A stretch of 64,000 nt of DNA from Rickettsiales bacterium (GTDB taxonomy: Bacteria; Pseudomonadota; Alphaproteobacteria; Rickettsiales; UBA1997): NCBI GenBank assembly GCA_017999675.1, contig JAGNLL010000001.1, positions 1 through 64,000 of the forward strand. The letters run 5' to 3'. Numbering within the stretch: position 1 is the first letter of the stretch; the number at the start of each line of letters is the position of its first letter. The position numbers and the translations under genes were made by a program. The notes below the pieces were generated by a model. That model did not search any database. It saw only the letters and a program-made list of their open reading frames with translations, and was not told where the DNA came from. Shown piece after piece: positions 41,176 through 49,921 of this stretch.

Positions 41176-42394
41176 AGCCCTGCTTGCTTACGCGTTTTTA
41201 GCCGTGCCTTTGGCCTTCATTGGCTTGCCGATCTACATTTACTTACCCGACTTCTACAACCAAAACTTCAACATTTCGCTGCAAGAAATTGCTTTAATTC
41301 TGCTCGTCACCCGTCTTTTCGACGCGCTGCAAGACCCCGCCATTGGGCTTTTGAGCGACAAATTTTTTAGAATTAGAAATAAAATAATCGCATTTTCTTG
41401 CCCACTTTTGGGACTTAGCATTTATTTTTTATTTTCACCTTTGGGTTTTTTAGACAGCAAAACTTCGCTAATAATTTCTCTGTTTTTAACTTATCTTTTT
41501 TTCTCAATTATTTGGATCAACCACCAAGCCCTCGCAGTTTCGCTCACCCGCGACCGCAGCCTTAAAACCACTATTATCGCCTATCGCGAGAGTTTTTTTA
41601 TTTTGGGAATTATTCTTGCCTCGCTTCTTCCAGCTATTTTAGAAAATTATTTTTCAGCCAAAAAATCTTTCGAAATTATTGGCATTTTTTACTTCTTTTT
41701 TATCTGCGCTTGCGCGGCGTTTTTTTTCAAATTTGTGAAATTTGATTCTCAAAACACCGCCACCTCACCACTAAAATTAAGCAAAATTTTTGAGCCAAAA
41801 CTGCGCCACTTTTTTGCAATTTTTTTATTCAACTCCATTGCCAGCTCAATACCCGCAAGCCTAATCACCTTTTACGTGGCGCAAGTTTTAAACCTAAAAA
41901 GCAAAACTGGTTTGTTTTTAATTTTGTATTTTTTGGGCCTAATTTTGGGCATTATTTTTTGGACCAAGCTTTCGCAAAAACTAAAAAACAAATCTAAAAC
42001 TTGGTTAATTTCGTCAGCAATTACGGTGCTAGTTTTTCCATTTTGCTTTTTCTTGCGCGAAGGCGACCTTGCCCCTTACGCCTTAATTTGCCTGCTTTCG
42101 GGCTTTGGCTTTGCCGGAGATTTTTGCCTTAGCTACTCAATTTTGGGCGACATTATTTGCGACCAAAAACTTGAAGGAAAAGAATCGACAATTTTTTCGC
42201 TGACCAATTTTTTGGTGAAAATTTCTTTTACCATCTCTTCGGTTGCGTTGCTTTACCTACTTGGTACAATTCGCGAAAGTGGTGCTAGCGAGACTGGCTT
42301 TTTGTCTTACTCCTACGCCGTTTTGCCGTGTTTTTTTAAAGTGATTTCTGTGGTTCTTCTTTTTAACTTTTTTAAAAAATATGAAAAAATTTAA
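41165..42394 (+). CDS. MFS transporter (GPH-like)
   Basis: A 409-residue membrane protein with about 12 helices. The early segment LVTRLFDALQDPAIGLLSDK is the motif of glycoside-pentoside-hexuronide-type carriers (RxxDxxxDPxxGxxSD). Relatives in the operon type seen here are unlikely to be sugar carriers; lipid or small-molecule movement is conceivable but not shown. It overlaps both the chalcone-isomerase-like gene (11 bp) and the DUF3833 gene (14 bp). Confidence 0.85.
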   Translation: MKNKALLAYAFLAVPLAFIGLPIYIYLPDFYNQNFNISLQEIALILLVTRLFDALQDPAIGLLSDKFFRIRNKIIAFSCPLLGLSIYFLFSPLGFLDSKTSLIISLFLTYLFFSIIWINHQALAVSLTRDRSLKTTIIAYRESFFILGIILASLLPAILENYFSAKKSFEIIGIFYFFFICACAAFFFKFVKFDSQNTATSPLKLSKIFEPKLRHFFAIFLFNSIASSIPASLITFYVAQVLNLKSKTGLFLILYFLGLILGIIFWTKLSQKLKNKSKTWLISSAITVLVFPFCFFLREGDLAPYALICLLSGFGFAGDFCLSYSILGDIICDQKLEGKESTIFSLTNFLVKISFTISSVALLYLLGTIRESGASETGFLSYSYAVLPCFFKVISVVLLFNFFKKYEKI

Positions 42395-42923
42395 AGCACT
42401 TTCCCTCAACCTTCTTCTCATTATTTCACTTATGTCTTGCAGCAAAATTTCGCCAAAAAATTACCAAAACAACACGCCCAATCTCGACATTAAAAAATAT
42501 TTAAACGGCAAAGTTAAAGCTTGGGGAACGCTCGAAGATCGCAGCGGCAAAATCACCCGCCGCTTCACGGTGGACATGGTTGGAACCTGGAACGGCAACG
42601 AAGGAACTTTACAAGAATATTTTGAATTTGACGACGCCAAAAAAGACAGCCGCACCTGGAAAATCAACTTCACCGACCAAAATAATTTCACCGCAACTGC
42701 CGGAGATGTTGTTGGCATTGCCAAGGGTGAACAATACGGCAACGCAATGCGCATGAGCTACGTGCTAGACCTAAAGCTAGACAATGGCAAAAACTACCAC
42801 GTAAGCCTTGACGACTGGATGTATTTGATTGACGAAAAAACCCTAATCAACAAATCCACAATCAAAAAATTTGGCATTACTTTTGGCAAGCTAACCATCT
42901 TCTTCCAAAAAATAGATGAGTAA
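42381..42923 (+). CDS. DUF3833 lipoprotein
   Basis: A 180-residue predicted lipoprotein: signal LLLIISLMSC with the lipid-anchor Cys at residue 20, then the DUF3833 pattern (YLNGKVKAWGTLEDRSGKIT, RRFTVDMVGTW, LQEYFEFDDAK, SLDDWMYLIDEKTLINKSTI). It is probably located at the periplasmic face of a membrane. Function unknown; members of this family co-occur with the MFS, SDR and Cfa-like genes seen here. It overlaps the SDR gene by 8 bp. Confidence 0.85.
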   Translation: MKKFKALSLNLLLIISLMSCSKISPKNYQNNTPNLDIKKYLNGKVKAWGTLEDRSGKITRRFTVDMVGTWNGNEGTLQEYFEFDDAKKDSRTWKINFTDQNNFTATAGDVVGIAKGEQYGNAMRMSYVLDLKLDNGKNYHVSLDDWMYLIDEKTLINKSTIKKFGITFGKLTIFFQKIDE

Positions 42924-43659
42924 AAATTTCTACGAAGGCAAAAATATTTGGATCATCGGCGGCACCACCGGCATTGGTTTGGCGCTAGCTTTGCAACTTT
43001 CAAAGCTAGCCAAAAATGTGGTGGTTTCGGGGCGCTCAAATTTTGAAAGCTCCGCGCCCAATTTAAGTTTTATTCGCTTAGACGTGACAAAACTTGAAGA
43101 AGTTGAAAGCGCGCTCACCCAAATAAAAAGCCGCCTCAACCACTTAGACATTTTAATTTTTTGCGCCGGAATTTACGAACCAATGGGTTTGAAAAATTTT
43201 AATCTGCAAAAATCACGCGAAATTTTAGACGTAAATTTTGGCGGATTTTTAAACGTGATTGAAAATTTAAACCTTTTGCAGCGCGAGTTAAAACTTGGCC
43301 ACCTCGCAGTTGTTTCAAGCATTGCCAGCTATTTTGGAATGCCCAATTCTTTGTGCTACGGCGCGTCAAAAGCGGCGCTCAGCAACATTGTTGAAAGCCT
43401 GTTTTACGAATTAAAAAACCAAGTAAAGGTGCAGCTAATCAACCCCGGCTTTGTCAAAACCCGCCTCACCGACCAAAATAATTTCAAAATGCCTTTCTTA
43501 ATTTCAAACCAAGAAGCGGCTGAAATTATTTTAAAAAATTTGCCGAGAGAAAAGTTTGAAATCTCCTTCCCCGCAGCATTTTCGCGCCCAATGCGCTTGA
43601 TTAAAATTTTGCCTTACAAAGCGAGATTTTGGGTTTTGAAATTGTTAAAAATCACCTAG
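42916..43659 (+). CDS. SDR-family oxidoreductase
   Basis: A 247-residue short-chain dehydrogenase with an intact cofactor motif (IIGGTTGIGLALAL), an FCAG segment, Ser in VVSSIASYF and the catalytic YGASK. It should be an active NAD(P)-dependent oxidoreductase; the C-terminal Arg/Lys-rich helices suggest membrane association. Last gene of the 40642-43659 operon. Its stop codon shares the palindrome CTAG with the stop of the opposite ankyrin gene, a 4-bp tail-to-tail overlap. Confidence 0.87.
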   Translation: MSKNFYEGKNIWIIGGTTGIGLALALQLSKLAKNVVVSGRSNFESSAPNLSFIRLDVTKLEEVESALTQIKSRLNHLDILIFCAGIYEPMGLKNFNLQKSREILDVNFGGFLNVIENLNLLQRELKLGHLAVVSSIASYFGMPNSLCYGASKAALSNIVESLFYELKNQVKVQLINPGFVKTRLTDQNNFKMPFLISNQEAAEIILKNLPREKFEISFPAAFSRPMRLIKILPYKARFWVLKLLKIT

Positions 43660-44420
43660 GAAATCACGCAGCCATTTTGCGCCACCGCCACGCGCGCGGC
43701 TCTTTCCGCTTCAACTGCTGTTGACGGGCGCAAATCTTTGGCACCAAATTTTAAAAGCTGCCCTGCCGTTTCTTCTGTTTTAGCAAGCATTAGCGCCGTT
43801 TCGCCTTTTTTGTTGGTGGTGTTAAAATTGGCGCCGCGTTTTCTTAGGGTTAAAATATTTTCTACGTCGCCAATTGCGGCAAGTGCCATTAGTGGCGTGT
43901 TGCCAATATTGTCGCTTGCTTCAACGTCTAGGGTGGCGGCTGCAACTGCTAAAACCAATCTGTTGCCGGCGTTAGTTAGGTCAGAAAATTTTGCAATTTC
44001 GCCAACAGTTTTGGCGCTGCCGTAAAGTAGTTCTACGTCTTCCAAAGACTTGCGAGTCCAAATATTTTTCAAATCAATTTCAGCCCCCGCCCTCAGCAAT
44101 CTTACCGAAACCAAAGGCTCTAGCCTACGCAGCGAATAAAAAAACGGCGTTTGTCCAAATTCATTTTTGGCGTTAACCGCAGCACCCGCCGCAATTAGAG
44201 TTTCGACAGTTTCTAAATTACCACACAAAGCCGCGCGCATTAGTGGAGTTTCTTGGATCTCGTCCACCGCGTTAACCGAAGCTCCCAACCTAATTAAGTC
44301 GCAAATATTAAAGGTTGCCTCGCCAAAATAACTGGCCGTGCCTTTTGAGTTTTCTGCGGCGCGTAGCATTAGTTTGTTTAGGTCTAGCGGCGAAATGTCG
44401 GAATGTTTTACAGATCTCAT
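43656..44420 (-). CDS. Ankyrin-repeat protein with C-terminal CaaX box
   Basis: A 254-residue protein built mostly of ankyrin units (residues about 15-225: ETPLMRAALCGN, LIAAGAAVNAKNEFGQTPFF, NTPLMALAAIGD, GETALMLAKTEET). It ends NGCVIS: the last four residues, Cys-Val-Ile-Ser, fit the eukaryotic CaaX prenylation box, and Ser at the end favours farnesylation. No signal peptide is present. Legionella AnkB is a known effector with ankyrin repeats and a host-farnesylated CaaX, so a translocated, membrane-anchored effector is a reasonable inference. It lies 2 bp downstream of a DUF1016/SNase nuclease gene and is surely co-transcribed with it. Confidence 0.85.
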   Translation of the reverse strand: MRSVKHSDISPLDLNKLMLRAAENSKGTASYFGEATFNICDLIRLGASVNAVDEIQETPLMRAALCGNLETVETLIAAGAAVNAKNEFGQTPFFYSLRRLEPLVSVRLLRAGAEIDLKNIWTRKSLEDVELLYGSAKTVGEIAKFSDLTNAGNRLVLAVAAATLDVEASDNIGNTPLMALAAIGDVENILTLRKRGANFNTTNKKGETALMLAKTEETAGQLLKFGAKDLRPSTAVEAERAARVAVAQNGCVIS

Positions 44421-44422
44421 TT

Positions 44423-45406
44423 TTAGAACGGCTCAACCAGCCCGCGGTCGAGAAGTAATTGGTTTAAATAAATTCCACTGTCGGCAACTTTTTGTGGGTC
44501 TGTTTCAGATTTTTCACCAAAAAAAATGTCGGCAATGTAGCGGCCGTAAATGTCGGTTTTGTTGGTTTTGACGATTAAAAAAGGCGCGTCTTTTAAAATT
44601 GTTTTTAGGGCTGCGGTGGCTTTTTTGCCGCCAAAAGTTTCGGCCTCTTCAGCGCTAATTTTGGCCAGTCGCAAAATTTCTTTGTGCTTAATTTTAAAAC
44701 CCAAATCGAGCGTGACGTGAATGGTGTCGCCGTCAACCACGCGGTCGAGGCGCGCTTTGTAGGTGTAGATTTGGCGCGGCGTTAGGGCTGATTTTTTTAG
44801 GCTAAAAGCGTCGCCTTTTTTTGACGATTCTACAATTTGCCCTTCAGCTTTTAGCGAAGTTTTTACTTCAGAAAAAATGTTGAAGCCGCAGTCGACAAGA
44901 GTTTCGCCCTCCTCTTCCACCAACTTGTAAGCAAAAAGTTTGCCGCGCTCAAAGGTTAGTTTTTTTGGTGCGCTGGCTTTTTTGCTGCGGGGTTTTGATT
45001 TGGCAATTTGTTGCTGCAGCTCGTTTGAACCCAACTGATTTTTGACTGTAAGCTCTTCTAGGTACTTTCGCGTTTCTTCGCTTTTTACCGACGCCAAACT
45101 GCGGTAGTGACTCCAACTTAAATCTTTTTCTTCCTTTGGCAGGGTTGGGTAAGTTTTGTAAAAGCTGCGCATTTGGTACAAAACTTTTTCTTTTATTTTT
45201 GTGTCCTGCGCCAACTGGCTAAACAATTTTTTTCCGTATTCAGCTCGCTTATTTTTTAGCAAATGCTGCTCAACTATTTTGCCAATTTGCCAACTCATTA
45301 AAACTTTTTGGCGATTCACGCTTTGAACAATATTTTGCTCAGTTTCTTGAATGGTTTTTTGAACTTGTGCTAGAATTTTTTGGTAGTCATTTATTTGGAT
45401 TTCCAT
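44423..45406 (-). CDS. DUF1016-N-like / staphylococcal-nuclease fusion protein (second copy)
   Basis: A 327-residue paralogue of the 3865-4872 protein, similar along its whole length. The N-terminal domain has LMSWQIGKIVEQHLL, LYQMRSFYKTYP and LSWSHYRSLAS; the middle segment has VDCGFNIFSEVKT; the SNase domain has VVDGDTIHV (Asp225-Thr228), Arg246, Glu253/254 and Arg289 in DIYGRY. All SNase catalytic positions are retained. The ATG has no good ribosome-binding motif, unlike the first copy. It is paired with the CaaX ankyrin gene 2 bp downstream. Function unknown; a nuclease acting on foreign or host nucleic acid is inferred. Confidence 0.85.
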   Translation of the reverse strand: MEIQINDYQKILAQVQKTIQETEQNIVQSVNRQKVLMSWQIGKIVEQHLLKNKRAEYGKKLFSQLAQDTKIKEKVLYQMRSFYKTYPTLPKEEKDLSWSHYRSLASVKSEETRKYLEELTVKNQLGSNELQQQIAKSKPRSKKASAPKKLTFERGKLFAYKLVEEEGETLVDCGFNIFSEVKTSLKAEGQIVESSKKGDAFSLKKSALTPRQIYTYKARLDRVVDGDTIHVTLDLGFKIKHKEILRLAKISAEEAETFGGKKATAALKTILKDAPFLIVKTNKTDIYGRYIADIFFGEKSETDPQKVADSGIYLNQLLLDRGLVEPF

Positions 45407-45433
45407 TTTGCCAGATGCTTGATTTTACTGGTT

Positions 45434-45472
45434 AAAAGTGAATTTTCTACTCGGTGTAGAAAATTCACTTTT
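45434..45472. terminator. Hairpin between prepilin-LamG gene and nuclease gene
   Basis: AAAAGTGAATTTTCTAC (45434-45450) pairs with its complement at 45456-45472 over 17 bases with a 5-base loop. On the minus strand it follows the prepilin-LamG stop codon by 7 bp and ends in TTTT, so it can terminate that gene. It also lies just 27 bp before the nuclease start, where it could control nuclease expression. Confidence 0.65.
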
Positions 45473-45479
45473 CCACAAA

Positions 45480-47177
45480 TTATTGCGTACAACCCAAAGC
45501 CACAATGTTAGCTCCAAAGGATGGGGTTGAGGTGGCCATTGCGGTCCAACCTGAAGATTTGTAATATTTGGTTGTAGCATTTGGCATCCACAAGCGCCAA
45601 CCCGAAGAAGTATTGGTAATTGTGCCATTGGCAAAGGTGTAAGATCCGGGATTTACCCCAACTCCAACCGGAGAATTTTGGCAATTATTAGCTGCAAACC
45701 AAGCTTGAAATTGCGCGTCACTAGTAGATGTGGCGCTGCCAAATGGGTTGACCTGCACAAAATAATTTCCAGTCGCGCCACTAGAGCAAGTGCCGGCGGT
45801 AATTGTTGCCGCACCTACAGAGGTGCAAGTGTAGTTAATTGTTCCGCTGTAGCCCGAATCGCAGGTAAATGTTCCGCTGCCGCCAGTTGCGTAAGCAAGA
45901 CCAGTTTTGTTGTAGCCTGTTCCCGACGCGGTACAAGTGATTGGAGAACAAGTGCCACTAGTAATTGTTGCTGCACCAGATGCGGTACAAGTGTAGTTAA
46001 GGGTTCCGCTGTAGCCCGAATCGCAGGTAAATGTTCCGCTGCCGCCAGTTGCGTAAGCAAGACCAGTTTTGTTGTAGCCCGTTCCCGACGCGGTACAAGT
46101 GATTGGAGAACAAGTGCCACTAGTAATTGTTGCCGCACCAGATGCGGTGCAAGTGTAGTTAATTGTTCCGCTGTAGCCCGAATCGCAGGTAAATGTTCCG
46201 CTGCCGCCAGTTGCGTAGGCAAGACCAGTTTTGTTGTAGCCTGTTCCCGACGCGGTACAAGTGATAAGATTGCAATTATTGCCACTGTCAATCGCGCCAC
46301 CAATACACGAAGAGCCGCTTGGCGCCGCTTTAATATTCCATTTTTTTGCAGAATATTGGGCAATGTCGGCAATTTCTCCCGCATCAAGCGCTCTATTAAA
46401 AATTGCCAATTCACCAATTTGACCAGCGTAACCTTTGCCAATGTGAAGAGTTGGCAAAGCCGAAATAGTGTCTGTATTTGTCGAGCTAGCAACCAACATT
46501 CCGTTAACGTAGGTTTTTTTTCCTCCGCTTGCCGAGTTGGTAAATACAAAAAGTTTTGGTGACCCCGCAACGTAAGTTGGAACTGCAGCAGAATAAGAGT
46601 TAGTGTCGTCAGAAGCAGTGGTGCCGGCTTGGCTGTGAATAATGCTGCCGTTAGCATTGTAGCCCAGCAGAAGATTTTGATTGGAAGTGCTCGAAGAAAT
46701 ATTTCCCAAAAAATAATTATTAGCTTGGTTGCTTTCTCTTTGTTCAAGCACAACCACAGTGTAGTCACTGCCTACTAAAAATTTTCCGTCAAAACTAAAA
46801 TAACCATTTAAATCACCCGCAAATCTAACCGCCGGAATACGATTAATTGTATTGGCGTAGGTTGGGCTAACACTACCCACTGTAATTGTCGGCTTAGAAG
46901 TGCTAAAACCAATGTCATTCCAACCAGTCAGAGCAGCGCCGTCTGTTGCCTCGCCAGAATTAATACTTTCTTCGGTGCTAGTTTCAAACCACAGGCTCAA
47001 ACCTTTGATTGCAGCAATTGGCGAAGATTTTGTTAAGGTGCGCGCCGAAGAAATTGTCGCTTTTTTGAGCAAATAATTTGACGCCGCAATGCCAGCAACA
47101 AAAACGCCAATTATTAATATTACGACCGAAACTTCGATCAAAGAAAATGCAGTACGTGGGCGGATTTGCTTGTTCAT
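45480..47177 (-). CDS. Prepilin-type N-terminal domain, LamG-like domain and Cys-repeat protein
   Basis: A 565-residue surface protein. The N-terminus TAFSLIEVSVVILIIGVFVA is a prepilin motif with Glu at +5, cleaved by a PilD-like peptidase in the family. Residues about 60-285 form a LamG-like domain (GLSLWFETS, GKGYAGQIGELAIFNRALD). Residues 304-465 are three 54-residue repeats with four Cys each, resembling CCP/sushi-like modules. A unique 100-residue C-terminal segment rich in Trp/Tyr/Asn follows. It is larger than its three paralogues because of the repeats. Adhesin or minor pseudopilin function is inferred. It is divergent from ilvC. Confidence 0.85.
   Translation of the reverse strand: MNKQIRPRTAFSLIEVSVVILIIGVFVAGIAASNYLLKKATISSARTLTKSSPIAAIKGLSLWFETSTEESINSGEATDGAALTGWNDIGFSTSKPTITVGSVSPTYANTINRIPAVRFAGDLNGYFSFDGKFLVGSDYTVVVLEQRESNQANNYFLGNISSSTSNQNLLLGYNANGSIIHSQAGTTASDDTNSYSAAVPTYVAGSPKLFVFTNSASGGKKTYVNGMLVASSTNTDTISALPTLHIGKGYAGQIGELAIFNRALDAGEIADIAQYSAKKWNIKAAPSGSSCIGGAIDSGNNCNLITCTASGTGYNKTGLAYATGGSGTFTCDSGYSGTINYTCTASGAATITSGTCSPITCTASGTGYNKTGLAYATGGSGTFTCDSGYSGTLNYTCTASGAATITSGTCSPITCTASGTGYNKTGLAYATGGSGTFTCDSGYSGTINYTCTSVGAATITAGTCSSGATGNYFVQVNPFGSATSTSDAQFQAWFAANNCQNSPVGVGVNPGSYTFANGTITNTSSGWRLWMPNATTKYYKSSGWTAMATSTPSFGANIVALGCTQ
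45783..46268 (-). repeat. Three tandem 162-bp coding repeats
   Basis: Residues 304-357, 358-411 and 412-465 are nearly identical 54-residue units containing TCTASGTGYNKTGLAYATGG, FTCDSGYSGT and four Cys. Differences between units are only a few residues (e.g. Ile/Leu at NYTC). The near-identity at DNA level indicates recent expansion and makes copy-number variation or assembly collapse likely. Confidence 0.95.
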
Positions 47178-47314
47178 AAATTGTGAATTTCCAGAATTTA
47201 AATTTTACGAAAAAACCAAAAGTAAAACCAGCACAATTAAGCAAGAATCAAAAAACTATTTTTTCTGAAGAGTAAATTTTATCTGAGTCAGAATTAAACA
47301 ATGTCACCTAACCG

Positions 47315-47342
47315 TTGACAAACCCAACCTCGCCAATATTTT
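47315..47342 (+). promoter_or_regulatory. Candidate sigma-70 promoter for ilvC
   Basis: TTGACA (47315-47320), a 16-base spacer and TATTTT (47337-47342) lie 50 bp upstream of the ilvC ATG. The transcript would have a short pyrimidine-rich, G-poor leader with no Shine-Dalgarno motif. Confidence 0.55.
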
Positions 47343-47373
47343 TCGCCGCCTCTTTCCCCCCTTCCCTTTTTAA

Positions 47374-48411
<1,038 letters not shown>

Positions 48412-48438
48412 TCTTTTTTAAAGACAGTTCGCGCCTGC

Positions 48439-48536
48439 GAATAACCACCCCAACCCCTCCTTCAAAAGGAGGGGCTTTAGTACGAGGGTGGTGGAAAAAC
48501 CCCTCCTTTTGAAGGAGGGGTTGGGGGTGGTTATTC
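48439..48536. repeat. Inverted repeat (family C) with nested palindromes
   Basis: Arms 48439-48474 and 48500-48536 are complementary apart from one extra G. Each arm itself contains a small hairpin, CCCCTCCTTCAAAAGGAGGG. The core AACCACCCC-AACCCCTCC is shared with 54667-54770. It sits between the co-oriented ilvC and glmU genes. Confidence 0.9.
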
Positions 48537-48571
48537 CCCCGACGGATTCAAAAGTTTAACCCCAAAAACAA

Positions 48572-49921
48572 ATGACCTCCAACCTCTCAGTCCTAATCCT
48601 AGCCGCCGGTAAAGGCACCAGAATGAAATCTGACCTGCCAAAAGTTCTCCACAAAGTCGCAGGCCGCGAGATGCTCAACCTAGTAATTGACGAGGCCAAA
48701 ACCCTAAACCCCAAAAACATCACAATCGTCGTTTCTGACGAAATGCAAAATTTTGAAGAAAAAATTATTGCCGCACACCCACAAAATAAAATTTCCTTCG
48801 TGCTACAAAAAGAGCGCAAAGGCACAGCTCACGCCGTTTCGTGCGGCTTAGAAAATCTCGCAGATTTAGGCGAAAAACTTTTAATTCTTTACGGCGACAC
48901 GCCACTTACCTCACGCGTCACTTTACAAAAAATGGTCGAAAAACTTGAGCATTTTTCACTGTGCATTTTGGGTTTTGAAGAAGAAGCCGAAAACGCCTAC
49001 GGCCGCTTGGTTGTTGATGCTGAAGGCCACTTGCTAAAAATTGTTGAGTTTAAAGACGCAACCGACGAAGAGAAAAAAATCGCTCTCTGCAACTCTGGCG
49101 TGGTTGCTGTTGCTGGCGCGCAGATCAAAAAACTTTTAAGCCAAGTTAAAAACGAAAACGCCGCTGGCGAGTTTTACTTAACCGACATTGTTGGAATTGC
49201 TGGCGAAATGGGCTTAAAACGCACTTTTTTAAAAACCGAAATCTCCGAAGTTTTGGGCGTAAATTCACGCGTGGAACTGGCGAAACTTGAAGAAATTAAA
49301 CAAAACCAAATTCGCCGCAAAATGCTCGACGGCGGCGTGACAATGGCTGACCCGTCTTCAGTTTACTTTTCTTTCGACACTGAAATTGCCAACGACGTGG
49401 TGATTCACCCACAGGTATTTTTTGGGCCAAAAGTTTCAATTGCCAAAAACGTTGAGATTAAATCTTTCTCCCACATTGAAGGCGCCGAAATTGCGTCTGG
49501 CGCGGTTGTCGGGCCTTTCGCCAGAATTCGCCCCGAAACAAAAATTGCTGAAAATGTGCGGGTTGGCAACTTTGTCGAAATCAAAAAATCGCAGATCAAG
49601 AAGGGTGCAAAAATTAACCACTTAAGCTACGTCGGTGACTCTGAAATTGGCGAAGACAGCAACATTGGCGCTGGCACAATCACCTGCAATTACGACGGCT
49701 ACAGCAAGTTTAAAACCAAAGTCGGAAAGAATGTTTTTGTTGGCTCAAACTCGGCGTTAGTTGCACCAGTTGAAATTGGCGACGGCGCGGTGATTGGCGC
49801 GGGAAGCGTGATTACAAAAAATGTCGAATCTGACGATTTAGCAGTTGCGCGCGGCAAGCAAATTGCAATTGCGCAAGGTGGCAAAAAATTTCACCAAGAC
49901 AAATCGAAGGGTAAAAAATGA
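48572..49921 (+). CDS. glmU: Bifunctional UDP-GlcNAc pyrophosphorylase / glucosamine-1-phosphate N-acetyltransferase
   Basis: GlmU acetylates glucosamine-1-phosphate and couples it to UTP, making UDP-GlcNAc for peptidoglycan and lipid A. The 449 residues contain the uridylyltransferase motif LAAGKGTRMKSDLPKVLHKV, the LILYGDTPL segment and GRLVVD, then a left-handed beta-helix acyltransferase half (VVIHPQVFFGP, VGPFARIRPE, GNFVEIKKS, NYDGYSKFKT, GAGSVITKNV). Its stop codon overlaps the start of the SH3 protein gene as ATGA. Confidence 0.97.
   Translation: MTSNLSVLILAAGKGTRMKSDLPKVLHKVAGREMLNLVIDEAKTLNPKNITIVVSDEMQNFEEKIIAAHPQNKISFVLQKERKGTAHAVSCGLENLADLGEKLLILYGDTPLTSRVTLQKMVEKLEHFSLCILGFEEEAENAYGRLVVDAEGHLLKIVEFKDATDEEKKIALCNSGVVAVAGAQIKKLLSQVKNENAAGEFYLTDIVGIAGEMGLKRTFLKTEISEVLGVNSRVELAKLEEIKQNQIRRKMLDGGVTMADPSSVYFSFDTEIANDVVIHPQVFFGPKVSIAKNVEIKSFSHIEGAEIASGAVVGPFARIRPETKIAENVRVGNFVEIKKSQIKKGAKINHLSYVGDSEIGEDSNIGAGTITCNYDGYSKFKTKVGKNVFVGSNSALVAPVEIGDGAVIGAGSVITKNVESDDLAVARGKQIAIAQGGKKFHQDKSKGKK

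Noticed and set aside
45678-46768. Long open frames (about 290-320 codons) on both strands overlapping the Cys-repeat region
   Set aside because: They are shadows created by the tandem 162-bp repeats: repeat units without stops in other frames extend automatically. Their composition (Arg/Ser/Cys or Leu/Ala/Thr runs) is not protein-like, and the prepilin-LamG frame explains the region.
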